Shown here: one piece after another, positions 31,395-42,118 of the stretch | Layout: the number at the start of each line of letters is the position of its first letter | Position numbering within the stretch: position 1 is the stretch's first letter | From: Rhynchopus sp. YZ270_cl-10 | Taxonomy: Eukaryota > Euglenozoa > Diplonemea > Diplonemida > Diplonemidae | Assembly: GCA_964035575.1 (NCBI GenBank) | Contig: OZ037846.1 | Coordinates: 895,501-959,500 of the forward strand | Length of the DNA: 64,000 nt | Reading direction: 5' to 3' | The notes under the pieces: generated by a model | Told to the model about the DNA's origin: nothing | What the model saw: the letters and a program-made list of their open reading frames with translations, nothing else | Database searches by the model: none | Position numbers and translations under genes: made by a program

Positions 31395-33491
31395 ATGTGG
31401 CGGTGTTGTTGCGCATGGCTGGAGGCAGCGTTAACCTTGGACGGGACGGCAGGCCCGAAGGAAGTGAAAAACCGACGGCTGTTCTTCTGGGTGACAGTCA
31501 TAGCTGTCATTACGTCTGTTCCAGACTATATTCTTAATGTCGAAGTGGTGGAAGACCGGTACGTAACCATTGCGGCGTCCGCGATGTACGTCTCTGTTGC
31601 TTTGTATTCCGGCTCGACGATCCTTCGTAAACACAAGCTAACGACACACGTTGTGGTCGTCACATCATATACTGTAGCTTCCAGCATCTTGCTCTCAGAC
31701 ATCGCCGTACGTACCATCAACTACTCTCTCTGGCCCGCCATAGTGATGGTTCTCGACTTCCTCATCGTGCTGGAAGTAGACGAACGTTACAGTCTAGCGC
31801 TTGTCTGCTTCGTAGTCTTGTGGTTGATTGTCATGGGCCTTGAGGAGACGTATCGATTTGGCCTGTTCGACCTACCCGGCCTCCCCTCGCAGGAAGGTGA
31901 GCACGGCAGGAGGGCGTACTACAGAGAGCTGACGGAGTGTGAGAAGCTGCCCTGTGCCACGGATCGCTTCATGAACATAGTCACACCCATCTGCGTGCTT
32001 GTCGTGGACTTCGTCGCAACGCGAGGCTTTGCTCGTGGTCTCCTGAAGGAGCAGGCATCAATGGAGCGGACCATCAACACCGTGCAGGAGATTGCGTCGT
32101 TGCTGGCTGGCTACGACGTGGAGCAGGTGGCGGAGCTGTTGAAGGTGCATGAGGGAGACCTGCCTGAGGGGATGACAGAGGCACTGCGGAACTTGGAGGA
32201 GAACCTGCGGAAGTACCGTCCCTACCTCCCTGCTGCGCTGTTTGAGTCTGATGAGGGCGGTGTGCAGCAGTCGACTGTGGCACCGCCTGGGCTTGTCAGC
32301 GAGACAGCAACAATTGTGTTCACAGACATCCGTGCGTCGACGTCGATCTGGGAGAACGCACCTGAGGGGATGCGTGCTGGACTGCAGATCCACAACGCTG
32401 TGATGCGTGATGTGATGCGGATGTGTGGTGGGTACGAGGTGAAGACCATTGGCGACGCATTCATGATTGCCTTTGCATCCACTTGCGACGGTGTGGCGTT
32501 TGGGTTGCGTGTGCAGGAACGTCTGTTTGAAGCAGACTGGCCTGCGTCTCTGCTTGAGGATGCACCAATCTGCTCTCGGCAGGGGTTGCTGTGGGGTGGT
32601 CTGACTGTGCGCATTGGTGTGAACACTGGCCCTGTGACTGTGGAGCAGAACACATTGACGGGACGGACAGACTACTTCGGACACACAGTGAACGTTGCAT
32701 CACGACTTGAGAGCACATGCACACCTGGTGCTGTGGCTTTGCCCTCTGACCTGTGGACGTCTGTCTCTGAGTCGTGCAGTGCTGTTGCTGGTGTGCCAGA
32801 GGCAGTTCACTTGAAGGGTGTGGCAGACAGCATGTTGGTGTGCTGTGTGTGGCCTGTCTCACTTGGGGGACGAAAGGGCACACCACTTTGCGAGTCTGGA
32901 TCGGCAGGTATGAAGATGGAGAGCAAAGGCTCGTCGTTAGCATCCAGCACTTCTTCGTTGCTGTTGCTCAACACAGCACCACGACAAGCCTCCGGCACTG
33001 TGGGAGTTGCACAGCTTGCAGTGGGTGACGTGGTGCACAACACAGCTTTTGACCACATGAGCTCAAGACTGACGACACTGACGATCACACTGGAGCAGAG
33101 TGGAGGGAGTCTGGTGACGCTGCTTGGGAACTGTGTGTGTGTTGGGTGGAACGTGTCGCGATCTGCACCTGCACACATGGAGAACGCGATACGGTTTGTG
33201 CAGCGCATGTCTGTGAAGTCTACACTGAACGGGGCTGGTCTTGCAAGCGGCCCTGTGCAGCACGGGGATGTTGGTGCACGGAGCCAGCGCTTTGTGACTG
33301 TGATGGGGGATGTTGTGCGTCGGAGTTGGGCGTTGTGCGAGGAGGCTGTGCGTGACGGGGTTGTGTGTCTGTACGAGCCTCCTGAAGGGACAACACTGCC
33401 TTCTGCACTTGAAGACGTTCTTGTCCGGCACAAGGGTTGTTACCGTGTCCTTGAGGTACAGGACAACGGAGGAAGGGAACGTGTGTTTTAA
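31395..33491 (+). CDS. Receptor-type adenylate cyclase, array member 5
   Basis: 698 residues, from the ATG at 31395 (MWRCCCAW); an earlier in-frame GTG at 31374 is not a likely start. It is closest to members 4, 6 and 7. Its own features are SVPDYILNVEVVEDRYVTIAASAMYV in the first membrane hairpin region (differs from members 4 and 6), QQSTVAPP before the catalytic domain and IWENAPEG after the first metal Asp. All catalytic residues are kept. The inter-domain linker equals that of member 4, and the C-terminus is LEVQDNGGRERVF, shared with member 6. Confidence 0.94.
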   Translation: MWRCCCAWLEAALTLDGTAGPKEVKNRRLFFWVTVIAVITSVPDYILNVEVVEDRYVTIAASAMYVSVALYSGSTILRKHKLTTHVVVVTSYTVASSILLSDIAVRTINYSLWPAIVMVLDFLIVLEVDERYSLALVCFVVLWLIVMGLEETYRFGLFDLPGLPSQEGEHGRRAYYRELTECEKLPCATDRFMNIVTPICVLVVDFVATRGFARGLLKEQASMERTINTVQEIASLLAGYDVEQVAELLKVHEGDLPEGMTEALRNLEENLRKYRPYLPAALFESDEGGVQQSTVAPPGLVSETATIVFTDIRASTSIWENAPEGMRAGLQIHNAVMRDVMRMCGGYEVKTIGDAFMIAFASTCDGVAFGLRVQERLFEADWPASLLEDAPICSRQGLLWGGLTVRIGVNTGPVTVEQNTLTGRTDYFGHTVNVASRLESTCTPGAVALPSDLWTSVSESCSAVAGVPEAVHLKGVADSMLVCCVWPVSLGGRKGTPLCESGSAGMKMESKGSSLASSTSSLLLLNTAPRQASGTVGVAQLAVGDVVHNTAFDHMSSRLTTLTITLEQSGGSLVTLLGNCVCVGWNVSRSAPAHMENAIRFVQRMSVKSTLNGAGLASGPVQHGDVGARSQRFVTVMGDVVRRSWALCEEAVRDGVVCLYEPPEGTTLPSALEDVLVRHKGCYRVLEVQDNGGRERVF

Positions 33492-33860
33492 CGTTTTGTT
33501 GGTTTTGTAAGAGAAAACCGAATGGAGAAGAAACGTAGTGAGAGCGCAGCGGAAACGAGAGTGCGAATGCAACGAGCTTTTTTCATAATGTTTTATTCTC
33601 CCCACAAAATATCACGCGTCCGTTGTTTGTCTTTCTCAACGGAACCCTTTTTCAACTTCCTCCCCGGTATCACATAGGATACTGTCTTTCCATGGATACA
33701 CATGAAAATGAGTTCCATGCTATTCACAGAACTCTATAGGCGATTGAGCGTATCAACAATAACCAGAACAAATGAAAGAACAAAGAAGAGAATAAGAGAT
33801 GCAGGAAAATAGACAAAAAGAATAACGAAGAGATTTTGACAAAGGGACAATCAACTATAT

Positions 33861-34907
33861 GGGAGCGTCCGCGAATGACCCCCCCCTAAAGCTAACATCC
33901 ATGCTTATTGGTATTTCACTAATTAAAATTTTGGTATTTTATAAGATTTTTTTTTAAAATGAACTCAGAGTTAAGTTTCTGAGTTCATTTAAAAAAAAAT
34001 CGGTGAAAAATTCCGAGTAGGTATTAATTTAGATAGGAAAAGCTATGTCAACAGCTATGTGTCCCCTTATTTTACCTGTAAATACTAAGGATAGAGGAAG
34101 GAATTCAGTAATATCTGTCTCTAAACCCATTATCAAAAAGGGGGTAGGAAAGGGGGGTGGAGGCTTGTCGCCCCCTCCGAACACTCTAAATAGAGCGCGA
34201 AAGAGCTTCACGCTCCGGGTCGTCTGCGGCGACGTCGACTTTCTCGCAGAAAACCCCCTTTTTTGAGTGACCCTATTGACCTCCGTGATGAGTCTCTCCA
34301 AGAGTTGCAGACAATTGTCCGCCTGTTCCTCCTCTTCCTCCTCCGTCTCGCTGTCACTGTCCTCCTGAGGGTGTCGCTGATGCAACTACAGGAGTAGTAA
34401 ACGGCGGACACCCCTTTTCTCCTGGTGGTGTCTTCTGCATATGGAGGGACATATGCTTCGAGCTACACACCTCGCGCATCCAGCTCCTCGCGCCCCACCC
34501 TTTGCCCCCCTGCCAGTGGACCCCTGCATACACCTGCAGCTCGGCGAAGTTTTTTAGGCCTCGGAAAGGCCGGGTTTTCAGCTCCTGAGCGAATGCTTTG
34601 GCTGCTGATTACATTTCCCCCTGTTGTGTTGTTCTATGGGTGGTTATATGGGTGTTTGTGAGGATTTCCTTGTATATCCTTAGTATTTACAGGTAAAATA
34701 AGGGGACACATAGCTGTTGACATAGCTTTTCCTATCTAAATTAATACCTACTCGGAATTTTTCACCGTTTTTTTTTTTAATGAACTCAGAAACTTAACTC
34801 TGAGTTCATTTTAAAAAAAAATCTTATAAAATACCAAAATTTTAATTAGTGAAATACCAATAAGCATGGATGTTAGCTTTAGGGGGGGGTCTTTCGCGGA
34901 CGCTGCC
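33861..34907. mobile_element. 1047-bp TIR element with long hairpin arms
   Basis: Inverted arms of about 230 bases (33861-34090 and 34677-34907) start GGGAGCGTCCGCGAA and GGCAGCGTCCGCGAA. ATAT flanks both sides. The intact target TCAACTATATTTTGTGATC is seen at 37980-37998 in the next spacer, which proves a discrete insertion. Each arm has its own internal palindrome around GAACTCAGAGTTAAGTTTCTGAGTTC. The core (34091-34676) encodes on the - strand a short acidic stretch (DSDSETEEEEEEQ) without a known domain. It is the same family as 58728-59352 by layout. Confidence 0.9.
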
Positions 34908-35510
34908 ATATTTTGTGATCACAAGGTTGCTCATATTTGATGGGAGTGACACGAACCTGCAACTTCCGTTGTTGGGCATTGGGATTGCTTTTATTTTGCT
35001 AAGCGTACACGTGGGGTGGGCTATGAGGCGTACACAAGGGATGTAGACACGAATCTTCCCGTTCAACTGAAAGACGGTTGCTGCACACTTTTTAAACACT
35101 TTTTTCTCTTCCGAACTTGTCGTAAATGGACTGGTTATTCTTCAGTGACCTCCCAGGTACACAGCACTGGAACGTTCAGTTTGTAACTAGTGTGTCAAAC
35201 ACCCCTGTTTTCAATACTTCGCACACCCCGTTGTCTTGGAGCTGATGTATCATCATTGCGGCCAGGTTCCTGTTCCCCCTCATCACATCACAGCACATCA
35301 CATCACATCACTGCAGGTCTTTTTCTCAGGTCGTGGAACACAAGAAGGTGACTACCACCTTACCTACTCTCAGGCTTCGCATCGTAACAACGTCGGGTTG
35401 GTACGTACCCAAAGCCACCCTTCTGTGCACCGTGCACCTACCTTGCCGCAAGCAACGTTGACAAATTCATTTCTTGTCACATTCTTCTGTTGTGTTGGCC
35501 TCGACAAACA
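34908..35510 (+). promoter_or_regulatory. Conserved spacer/5' region of cyclase subgroup B, copy 3
   Basis: Continuation of the spacer interrupted by the TIR element. It carries the same ATCACATCAC run, CTGCAG/TTTTTCTCAG and pyrimidine-rich approach to the ATG as the other copies. The upstream open frame starts at the ATG at 35245. 33492-33860 is the matching first part of this spacer. If the true promoter lies in the first part, the element has moved it about 1 kb away from member 6. Confidence 0.5.
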
Positions 35511-37607
35511 ATGTGGCGGTGTTGTTGCGCATGGCTGGAGGCAGCGTTAACCCTGGACGGGACGGCAAGTCCAAAGGAAGTAAAGAAGCGACGGCTGTTC
35601 TTTTGGGTGACAGTCCTAGGTGTTATGACGTCTGTTCCAGACTATATTCTAATAAGCAATGACGTGCAGGACCGGTACATCAACATGGCGGCGGGAGCGA
35701 TGTACGTCCCGTTTGCTTTGTATTCCGGCTCGACGATCCTTCGTAAACACAAGCTAACGACACACGTTGTGGTCTTGGCATCATATGTAGTATCCGCCAG
35801 CATCTTGCTCTCAGACATCACGGCACGTACCATCAACCACTCTCTCTGGCCCGCCATAGTGATGGTTCTCGACTTCCTCATCGTGCTGGAAGTAGACGAA
35901 CGTTACAGTCTAGCGCTTGTGTGCTTCGTAGTCTTGTGGTTGATTGTCATGGGTCTTGAGGAGACGTATCGATTTGGCCTGTTCGACCTACCCGGCCTCC
36001 CCTCGCAGGAAGGTGAGCTCGGCAGGAGGGCGTACTACAGAGAGCTGACGGAGTGTGAGAAGCTGCCCTGTGCCACGGATCGGTTCATGAACACAGTGCT
36101 ACCCATCTGCGTGCTTGTCATCGACTTCATCGCAACGCGAGGCTTTGCTCGTGGTCTCCTGAAGGAGCAGGCATCAATGGAGCGGACAATCAACACCGTG
36201 CAGGAGATTGCGTCGTTGCTGGCTGGCTACGACGTGGAGCAGGTGGCGGAGCTGTTGAAGGTGCATGAGGGAGACCTGCCTGAGGGGATGACAGAGGCAC
36301 TGCGGAACTTGGAGGAGAACCTGCGGAAGTACCGTCCCTACCTCCCTGCTGCGCTGTTTGAGTCTGATGAGGGCGGTGTGCAGCAGCCGACTGTGGCACC
36401 GCCTGGGCTTGTCAGTGAGACAGCAACAATTGTGTTCACAGACATCCGTGCGTCGACGTCGATCTGGGAGAACGCACCTGAGGGGATGCGTGCTGGACTG
36501 CAGATCCACAACGCTGTGATGCGTGAGGTGATGCGGATGTGTGGTGGGCACGAGGTGAAGACCATTGGCGACGCATTCATGATTGCCTTTGCATCCACTT
36601 GCGACGGTGTGGCGTTTGGGTTGCGTGTGCAGGAACGTCTGTTTGAAGCAGACTGGCCTGCGTCTCTGCTTGAGGATGCACCAATCTGCTCTCGGCAGGG
36701 GTTGCTGTGGGGTGGTCTGACTGTGCGCATTGGTGTGAACACTGGCCCTGTGACTGTGGAGCAGAACACACTGACGGGACGGACAGACTACTTCGGACAC
36801 ACAGTGAACGTTGCATCACGCCTTGAGAGCACATGCACACCTGGTGCTGTGGCTTTGCCCTCTGACCTGTGGACGTCTGTCTCTGGGTCGTGCAGTGCTG
36901 TTGTTGGTGTGCCAGAGGCAGTTCACTTGAAGGGTGTGGCAGACAGCATGTTGGTGTGCTGTGTGTGGCCTGTCTCACTTGGGGGACGAAAGGGCACACC
37001 ACTTTGCGAGTCTGGATCGGCAGGTATGAAGATGGAGAGCAAAGGCTCGTCGTTAGCATCCAGCACTTCTTCGTTGCTGTTGCTCAACACAGCCCCACGA
37101 CAAGCCTCCGGCACTGTGGGAGTTGCACAGCTTGCAGTGGGTGACGTGGTGCACAACACAGCTTTTGACCACATGAGCTCAAGACTGACGACACTGACGA
37201 TCACACTGGAGCAGAGTGGAGGGAGTCTGGTGACGCTGCTTGGGAACTGTGTGTGTGTTGGGTGGAACGTGTCGCGATCTGCACCTGCACACATGGAGAA
37301 CGCGATACGGTTTGTGCAGCGCATGTCTGTGAAGTCTACACTGAACGGGGCTGGTCTTGCAAGCGGCCCTGTGCAGCACGGGGATGTTGGTGCACGGAGC
37401 CAGCGCTTTGTGACTGTGATGGGGGATGTTGTGCGTCGGAGTTGGGCGCTGTGCGAGGAGGCTGTGCGTGACGGGGTTGTGTGTCTGTACGAGCCTCCTG
37501 AAGGGACAACACTGCCTTCTGCACTTGAAGACGTTCTTGTCCGGCACAAGGGTTGTTACCGTGTCCTTGAGGTACAGGACAACGGAGGAAGGGAACGTGT
37601 GTTTTAA
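35511..37607 (+). CDS. Receptor-type adenylate cyclase, array member 6
   Basis: 698 residues. Distinctive are TASPKEVKKRRLF before the first membrane segment, YILISNDVQDRYINMAAGAMYV in the first hairpin, EGELGRRAYY where the others have EGEHGRRAYY, and GGHEVKTIGDAF where the others have GGYEVKTIGDAF, a substitution two residues before the adenine-selecting Lys. Metal Asp residues, Lys/Asp and Asn/Arg are intact. The second half is near-identical to member 5, including the C-terminus NGGRERVF. Confidence 0.94.
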   Translation: MWRCCCAWLEAALTLDGTASPKEVKKRRLFFWVTVLGVMTSVPDYILISNDVQDRYINMAAGAMYVPFALYSGSTILRKHKLTTHVVVLASYVVSASILLSDITARTINHSLWPAIVMVLDFLIVLEVDERYSLALVCFVVLWLIVMGLEETYRFGLFDLPGLPSQEGELGRRAYYRELTECEKLPCATDRFMNTVLPICVLVIDFIATRGFARGLLKEQASMERTINTVQEIASLLAGYDVEQVAELLKVHEGDLPEGMTEALRNLEENLRKYRPYLPAALFESDEGGVQQPTVAPPGLVSETATIVFTDIRASTSIWENAPEGMRAGLQIHNAVMREVMRMCGGHEVKTIGDAFMIAFASTCDGVAFGLRVQERLFEADWPASLLEDAPICSRQGLLWGGLTVRIGVNTGPVTVEQNTLTGRTDYFGHTVNVASRLESTCTPGAVALPSDLWTSVSGSCSAVVGVPEAVHLKGVADSMLVCCVWPVSLGGRKGTPLCESGSAGMKMESKGSSLASSTSSLLLLNTAPRQASGTVGVAQLAVGDVVHNTAFDHMSSRLTTLTITLEQSGGSLVTLLGNCVCVGWNVSRSAPAHMENAIRFVQRMSVKSTLNGAGLASGPVQHGDVGARSQRFVTVMGDVVRRSWALCEEAVRDGVVCLYEPPEGTTLPSALEDVLVRHKGCYRVLEVQDNGGRERVF

Positions 37608-38588
37608 CGTTTTGTTGGTTTTGTAAGAGAAAACCGAATGGAGAAGAAACGTAGTGAGAGCGCAGCGGAAACGAGAGTGCGAATGCAACGAGCTTTTTTC
37701 ATAATGTTTTATTCTCCCCACAAAATATCACGCGCACAGCGAGTCCGTTATTTGTCTTTCTCAACGGAACCCTTTTTCAACTTCCCCCCCGGTATCACAT
37801 AGGATACTGTCTTTCCATGGATACACATGAAAAGAAGTTCCGTACTACTCACAGAACTCGAGACGCGATTGAGCGTATCTAACACTAACCAAAATAAAGG
37901 AAATTACAAGAAGAGAATAAGAAGTGCATGAAAATATACAAAAATAATATTGAACAAAGAGATTTTGACAAAGGGACAATCAACTATATTTTGTGATCAC
38001 AAGGTTGCTCATATTTGATGGGAGTGACACGAACCTGCAACTTCCGTTGTTGGGCATTGGGATTGCTTTTATTTTGCTAAGCGTACACGTGGGGTGGGCT
38101 ATGAGGCGTACACAAGGGATGTAGACACGAATCTTCCCGTTCAACTGAAAGACGGTTGCTGCACACTTTTTAAACACTTTTTTCTCTTCCGAACTTGTCG
38201 TAAATGGACTGGTTATTCTTCAGTGACCTCCCAGGCACACAGCACCGGAACGTTCAGTTTGTAACTAGTGTGTCAAACACCCCTGTTTTCAATACTTCGC
38301 ACACCCCGTTGTCTTGGAGCTGATGTATCATCATTGCGGCCAGGTTCCTGTTCCCCCTCATCACATCACAGCACATCACATCACATCACTGCAGGTCTTT
38401 TTCTCAGGTCGTGGAACACAAGAAGGTGACTACCACCTTACCTACTCTCAGGCTTCGCATCGTAACAACGTCGGGTTGGTACGTACCCAAAGCCACCCTT
38501 CTGTGCACCGTGCACCTACCTTGCCGCAAGCAACGTTGACAAATTCATTTCTTGTCACATTCTTCTGTTGTGTTGGCCTCGACAAACA
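37608..38588 (+). promoter_or_regulatory. Conserved spacer/5' region of cyclase subgroup B, copy 4
   Basis: An uninterrupted spacer of the subgroup, showing the empty target of the element at 33861-34907 near 37980-37998. It contains all shared marks of the block. The overlapping upstream open frame starts at the ATG at 38323. It is the best copy in the window for defining the ancestral spacer. Confidence 0.55.
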
Positions 38589-40706
38589 ATGTGGCGGTGT
38601 TGTTGCGCATGGCTGGAGGCAGCGTTAACCTTGGACGGGACGGCAGGTCCGAAGGAGATTAAGAAGCGACGGCTGTTCTTCTGTGTGACAGTCCTAGCTG
38701 TTATTACGTCTGTTCCAGACTTTGTTCTAAATACGAAAGTGGTGGAGGACCGGTACGTAACCATTGCGGCGTACATGCTGTACACCCCCTTTGCTTTTTT
38801 TGCAGTGTTGACGATCCTCCGCAAGCGCAGGCTAACGACACACGTTGTGGTCGTCACATCATATGCTGTCGCCGCCAGCATCTTGCTCTCAGACATCACG
38901 GCACGTACCATCAACTACTCTCTCTGGCCCGCCATAGTGATGGTTCTTGACTTCCTCATCGTACTGGAAGAAGACGAACGTTACAGTCTAGCGCTTGTCT
39001 GCTTCACAGTCTTCTGGATTGTGTTGATGGGTCTTGAGGAGACGTATCGATTTGGCCTGTTCGACCTACCCGGCCTCCCCTCGCAGGAAGGTGAGCACGG
39101 CAGGAGGGCGTACTACAGAGAGCTGACGGAGTGTGAGAAGCTGCCCTGTGCCACGGATCGGTTCATGAACACAGTCACACCCATCTGCGTGCTTGTCATC
39201 GACTTCATCGCAACGCGAGGCTTTGCGCGTGGTCTCCGGAAGGAGCAGGCATCAATGGAGCGGACCATCAACACCGTGCAGGAGATTGCGTCGTTGCTGG
39301 CTGGCTACGACGTGGAGCAGGTGGCGGAGCTGTTGAAGGCGCATGGGGGTGACCTGCCTGAGGGGATGACAGAGGCACTGCGTAACTTGGAGGAGAACCT
39401 GCGGAAGTACCGTCCCTACCTCCCTGCTGCGCTGTTTGAGGCTGATGAGGGCGGTTTGCAGCAGCCGACTGTGGCACCGCCTGGGCTTGTCAGCGAGACA
39501 GCAACACTTGTGTTCACAGACATCCGTGCGTCGACGTCGATCTGGGAGATTGCACCTGAGGGGATGCGTGCTGGACTGCAGATCCACAACGCTGTGGTGC
39601 GTGAGGTGATGCGGATGTGTGGTGGGTACGAGGTGAAGACCATTGGCGACGCATTCATGATTGCCTTTGCATCCACTTGCGACGGTGTGGCGTTTGGGTT
39701 GCGTGTGCAGGAACGTCTGTTTGAAGCAGACTGGCCTGCGTCTCTGCTTGAGGATGCACCAATCTGCTCTCGGCAGGGGTTGCTGTGGGGTGGTCTGACT
39801 GTGCGCATTGGTGTGAACACTGGCCCTGTGACTGTGGAGCAGAACACATTGACGGGACGGACAGACTACTTCGGACACACAGTGAACGTTGCATCACGCC
39901 TTGAGAGCACATGCACACCTGGTGCTGTGGCTGTACCCTCTGACCTGTGGACGTCTGAGTGCTGGTCTGAGTCGTGCAGTGCTGTTGCTGGTGTGCCAGA
40001 GGCAGTTCACTTGAAGGGTGTGGCAGACAGCACGTTGGTGTGCTGTGTGTGGCCTGTCTCGCTTGGGGGACGAAGGGAGACACCACTCTGCGAGTATCCT
40101 GTAGCTGACAACGTTGAGAGTGTATGTGCGAGCAGCAAGTACTCATCCCTCGCCTCGAACACTTCCTTGCTATTGTTGCTCAACACAGCCCCACGACAAG
40201 CCTCCGGCACTGTGGGAGTTGCACAGCTTGCAGTGGGTGATGTGGTGCACAACACAGCTTTTGACCACATGAGCTCAAGACTGACGACACTGACGATCAC
40301 ACTGGAGCAGAGTGGAGGGAGTCTGGTGACGCTGCTTGGGAACTGTGTGTGTGTTGGGTGGAACGTGTCGCGATCTGCACCTGCACACATGGAGAACGCG
40401 ATACGGTTTGTGCAGCGCATGTCTGTGAAGTCTACACTGAACGGGGCTGGTCTTGCAAGCGGTCCTGTGCAGCACGGGGATGTTGGTGCACGGAGCCAGC
40501 GCTTTGTGACTGTGATGGGGGATGTTGTGCGTCGGAGTTGGGCGCTGTTCGAGGAGGCTGTGCGTGACGGGGTTGTGTGTCTGTACGAGCCTCCTGAAGG
40601 GACAACACTGCCTTCTGCACTTGAAGACGTTCTTGTCCGGCACAAGGGTAGTTGCTACATCGTTAGTGTGTCGCTCTCGCACCGCGAAGGAGAGAGTGTT
40701 TATTAG
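38589..40706 (+). CDS. Receptor-type adenylate cyclase, array member 7
   Basis: 705 residues. The N-terminal part is closest to members 4-6, but FAVLTILRKRRLTT and FTVFWIVLMGLEE resemble member 1, so it looks mosaic. After the catalytic domain it has a small insertion (SECWSESCSAV). The inter-domain linker (YPVADNVESVCASSKYSSLASN) resembles that of member 1, not of its neighbours. The C-terminus is different from all others (HKGSCYIVSVSLSHREGESVY), which indicates a diverged 3' end. It also has RGLRKEQ where the others have LLKEQ. All catalytic residues are present. Confidence 0.93.
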   Translation: MWRCCCAWLEAALTLDGTAGPKEIKKRRLFFCVTVLAVITSVPDFVLNTKVVEDRYVTIAAYMLYTPFAFFAVLTILRKRRLTTHVVVVTSYAVAASILLSDITARTINYSLWPAIVMVLDFLIVLEEDERYSLALVCFTVFWIVLMGLEETYRFGLFDLPGLPSQEGEHGRRAYYRELTECEKLPCATDRFMNTVTPICVLVIDFIATRGFARGLRKEQASMERTINTVQEIASLLAGYDVEQVAELLKAHGGDLPEGMTEALRNLEENLRKYRPYLPAALFEADEGGLQQPTVAPPGLVSETATLVFTDIRASTSIWEIAPEGMRAGLQIHNAVVREVMRMCGGYEVKTIGDAFMIAFASTCDGVAFGLRVQERLFEADWPASLLEDAPICSRQGLLWGGLTVRIGVNTGPVTVEQNTLTGRTDYFGHTVNVASRLESTCTPGAVAVPSDLWTSECWSESCSAVAGVPEAVHLKGVADSTLVCCVWPVSLGGRRETPLCEYPVADNVESVCASSKYSSLASNTSLLLLLNTAPRQASGTVGVAQLAVGDVVHNTAFDHMSSRLTTLTITLEQSGGSLVTLLGNCVCVGWNVSRSAPAHMENAIRFVQRMSVKSTLNGAGLASGPVQHGDVGARSQRFVTVMGDVVRRSWALFEEAVRDGVVCLYEPPEGTTLPSALEDVLVRHKGSCYIVSVSLSHREGESVY

Positions 40707-41952
40707 TCTTGCTTAGTTTTTTTTAAAATGTATACGGTAAGGACTTGCCAGCTGCAAGGAGGATTCCCGACAAAGCACCTCACCCCCCTCCCCGCAGTAA
40801 TGGCATTTTTTATTTTGGTGTTTATCTTAGGTGTTGACTGGAGTCCTACGCAGGCGCTCTCCGCGTCTATAGAACCCGCCAGTTATTTGCACAGAGTCCA
40901 CCGGAGATGTTGTGCGCAACTACCCCTTTAGCACGGGTTGATACTGCAGCGCGATCTTTGAGGCGTACCGGGTGGTGATTTCACTCTGGTTCTCAACAGT
41001 GTCCGTCTGCTGCCCAACGTAGTGTGTCTCTTTGTCCCCTTGAGAATGTGGACGAAGGAGTCACCACCACAAACCCCTGCTTGCCCCAGCTACACTGCAG
41101 CAGGCACACATGTTTCGCAGGGCACTTTCCCCTGCGTCGCTCGCCTTCTGGTGAACGCGACACCCCCCTTGTATAATATGCTCATGTTTTCTCTTTGTAC
41201 ATTCCGGATTTCTTTTCTCCAGGGCAATGTGCAGCTACCTTCCACTTGGACGACGTAGTCATTTTGTTTTTCATCCTTTCAGTTTATGTTTTATTTTTCT
41301 CCCTTACACGCACTGTTATTAGAACCCCGAATAGTTTTGCCAACGTTTTGATTGCCTGATACCGACTATTTTTGCCCTCTTTAAATCACATTACACCAAT
41401 TCGGATCTCACTGTTTTGGCTGCGTTCGGAAATAGTCTCCTTTCCTAGTCGTGTCATCAAGCTCAGATTGGCGACCGTAAAAGTCTGGTTTTTGACCAAT
41501 TTTTCAATTCGTTTTCATCCAAAATATGACACGGTATGGTGTGCGTCTGCAGCCAACCACTTCGTTGCTATTGTATCCCTGAGACATCGGGTGAAAATGT
41601 TTGTAGAAATTCTTGGAACCTGTGCTTTGAGGGTGACTCGGAAGTCACTCCCCTTAATTGACCTAAGGGGTTGACAATGTCTTGCCACGCCAGGAACAGT
41701 TATGCCGTCCGCGATCTACACTACAGACAAGCCACAAGGTTTCCTTTTTACACGTGTTGTTGGCTGCAGGGTACTTTGTGCTTTCCTTCCGGATGGCTGG
41801 CATCGTACAGTGGGTCAGTTGGAAGTGTCTGCATCAACCATTTATTTTTCTTGTTTAATTTCAGTCACCCCACCAAAACAAAGCCACTTCTCTTAAGTTT
41901 TTTTTTTGCGTTTCCAGCCCTCTTCCCAACCACTTAAATAAACCTTTTTTTG
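40707..41952. other. Spacer between cyclase subgroups B and C
   Basis: No gene is recognised; the open frames are short and not conserved. A block at about 41756-41850 (TTGGCTGCAGGGTACTTTG, GATGGCTGGCATCGTAC, CTGCATCAAC) recurs at 50765-50860 and 55765-55855, each time downstream of a cyclase gene. This suggests a conserved non-coding element of 3' ends or of following promoters. Confidence 0.5.
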
Positions 41953-42118
41953 CCCACGACCTCATGCGGGAAGCTGTACGGTGATCCCAAGCTGCCCCTT
42001 TCCCCTCGCCCTTCTCACACACATCACTACAGAACTTTGACACATTTTGTACTCCCCGCTTTGTGAGCCACACCTTCCTCTGCTCCTTCACGCTGTTGGA
42101 CTGAAGTGAGTGTACACA
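41953..42118 (+). promoter_or_regulatory. Conserved 5' block of cyclase subgroup C, copy 1
   Basis: A roughly 166-base block (from CCCACGACCTCATGCGGG to GTGAGTGTACACA before the ATG) is essentially identical at 44669-44834 and 48043-48208. It contains TTCTCACACACATCACTACAG, a pyrimidine-rich tract followed by AG that could be a splice acceptor, and a second pyrimidine run near the start codon. It has no similarity to the subgroup B block, so the two subgroups probably have different upstream control. Confidence 0.55.
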
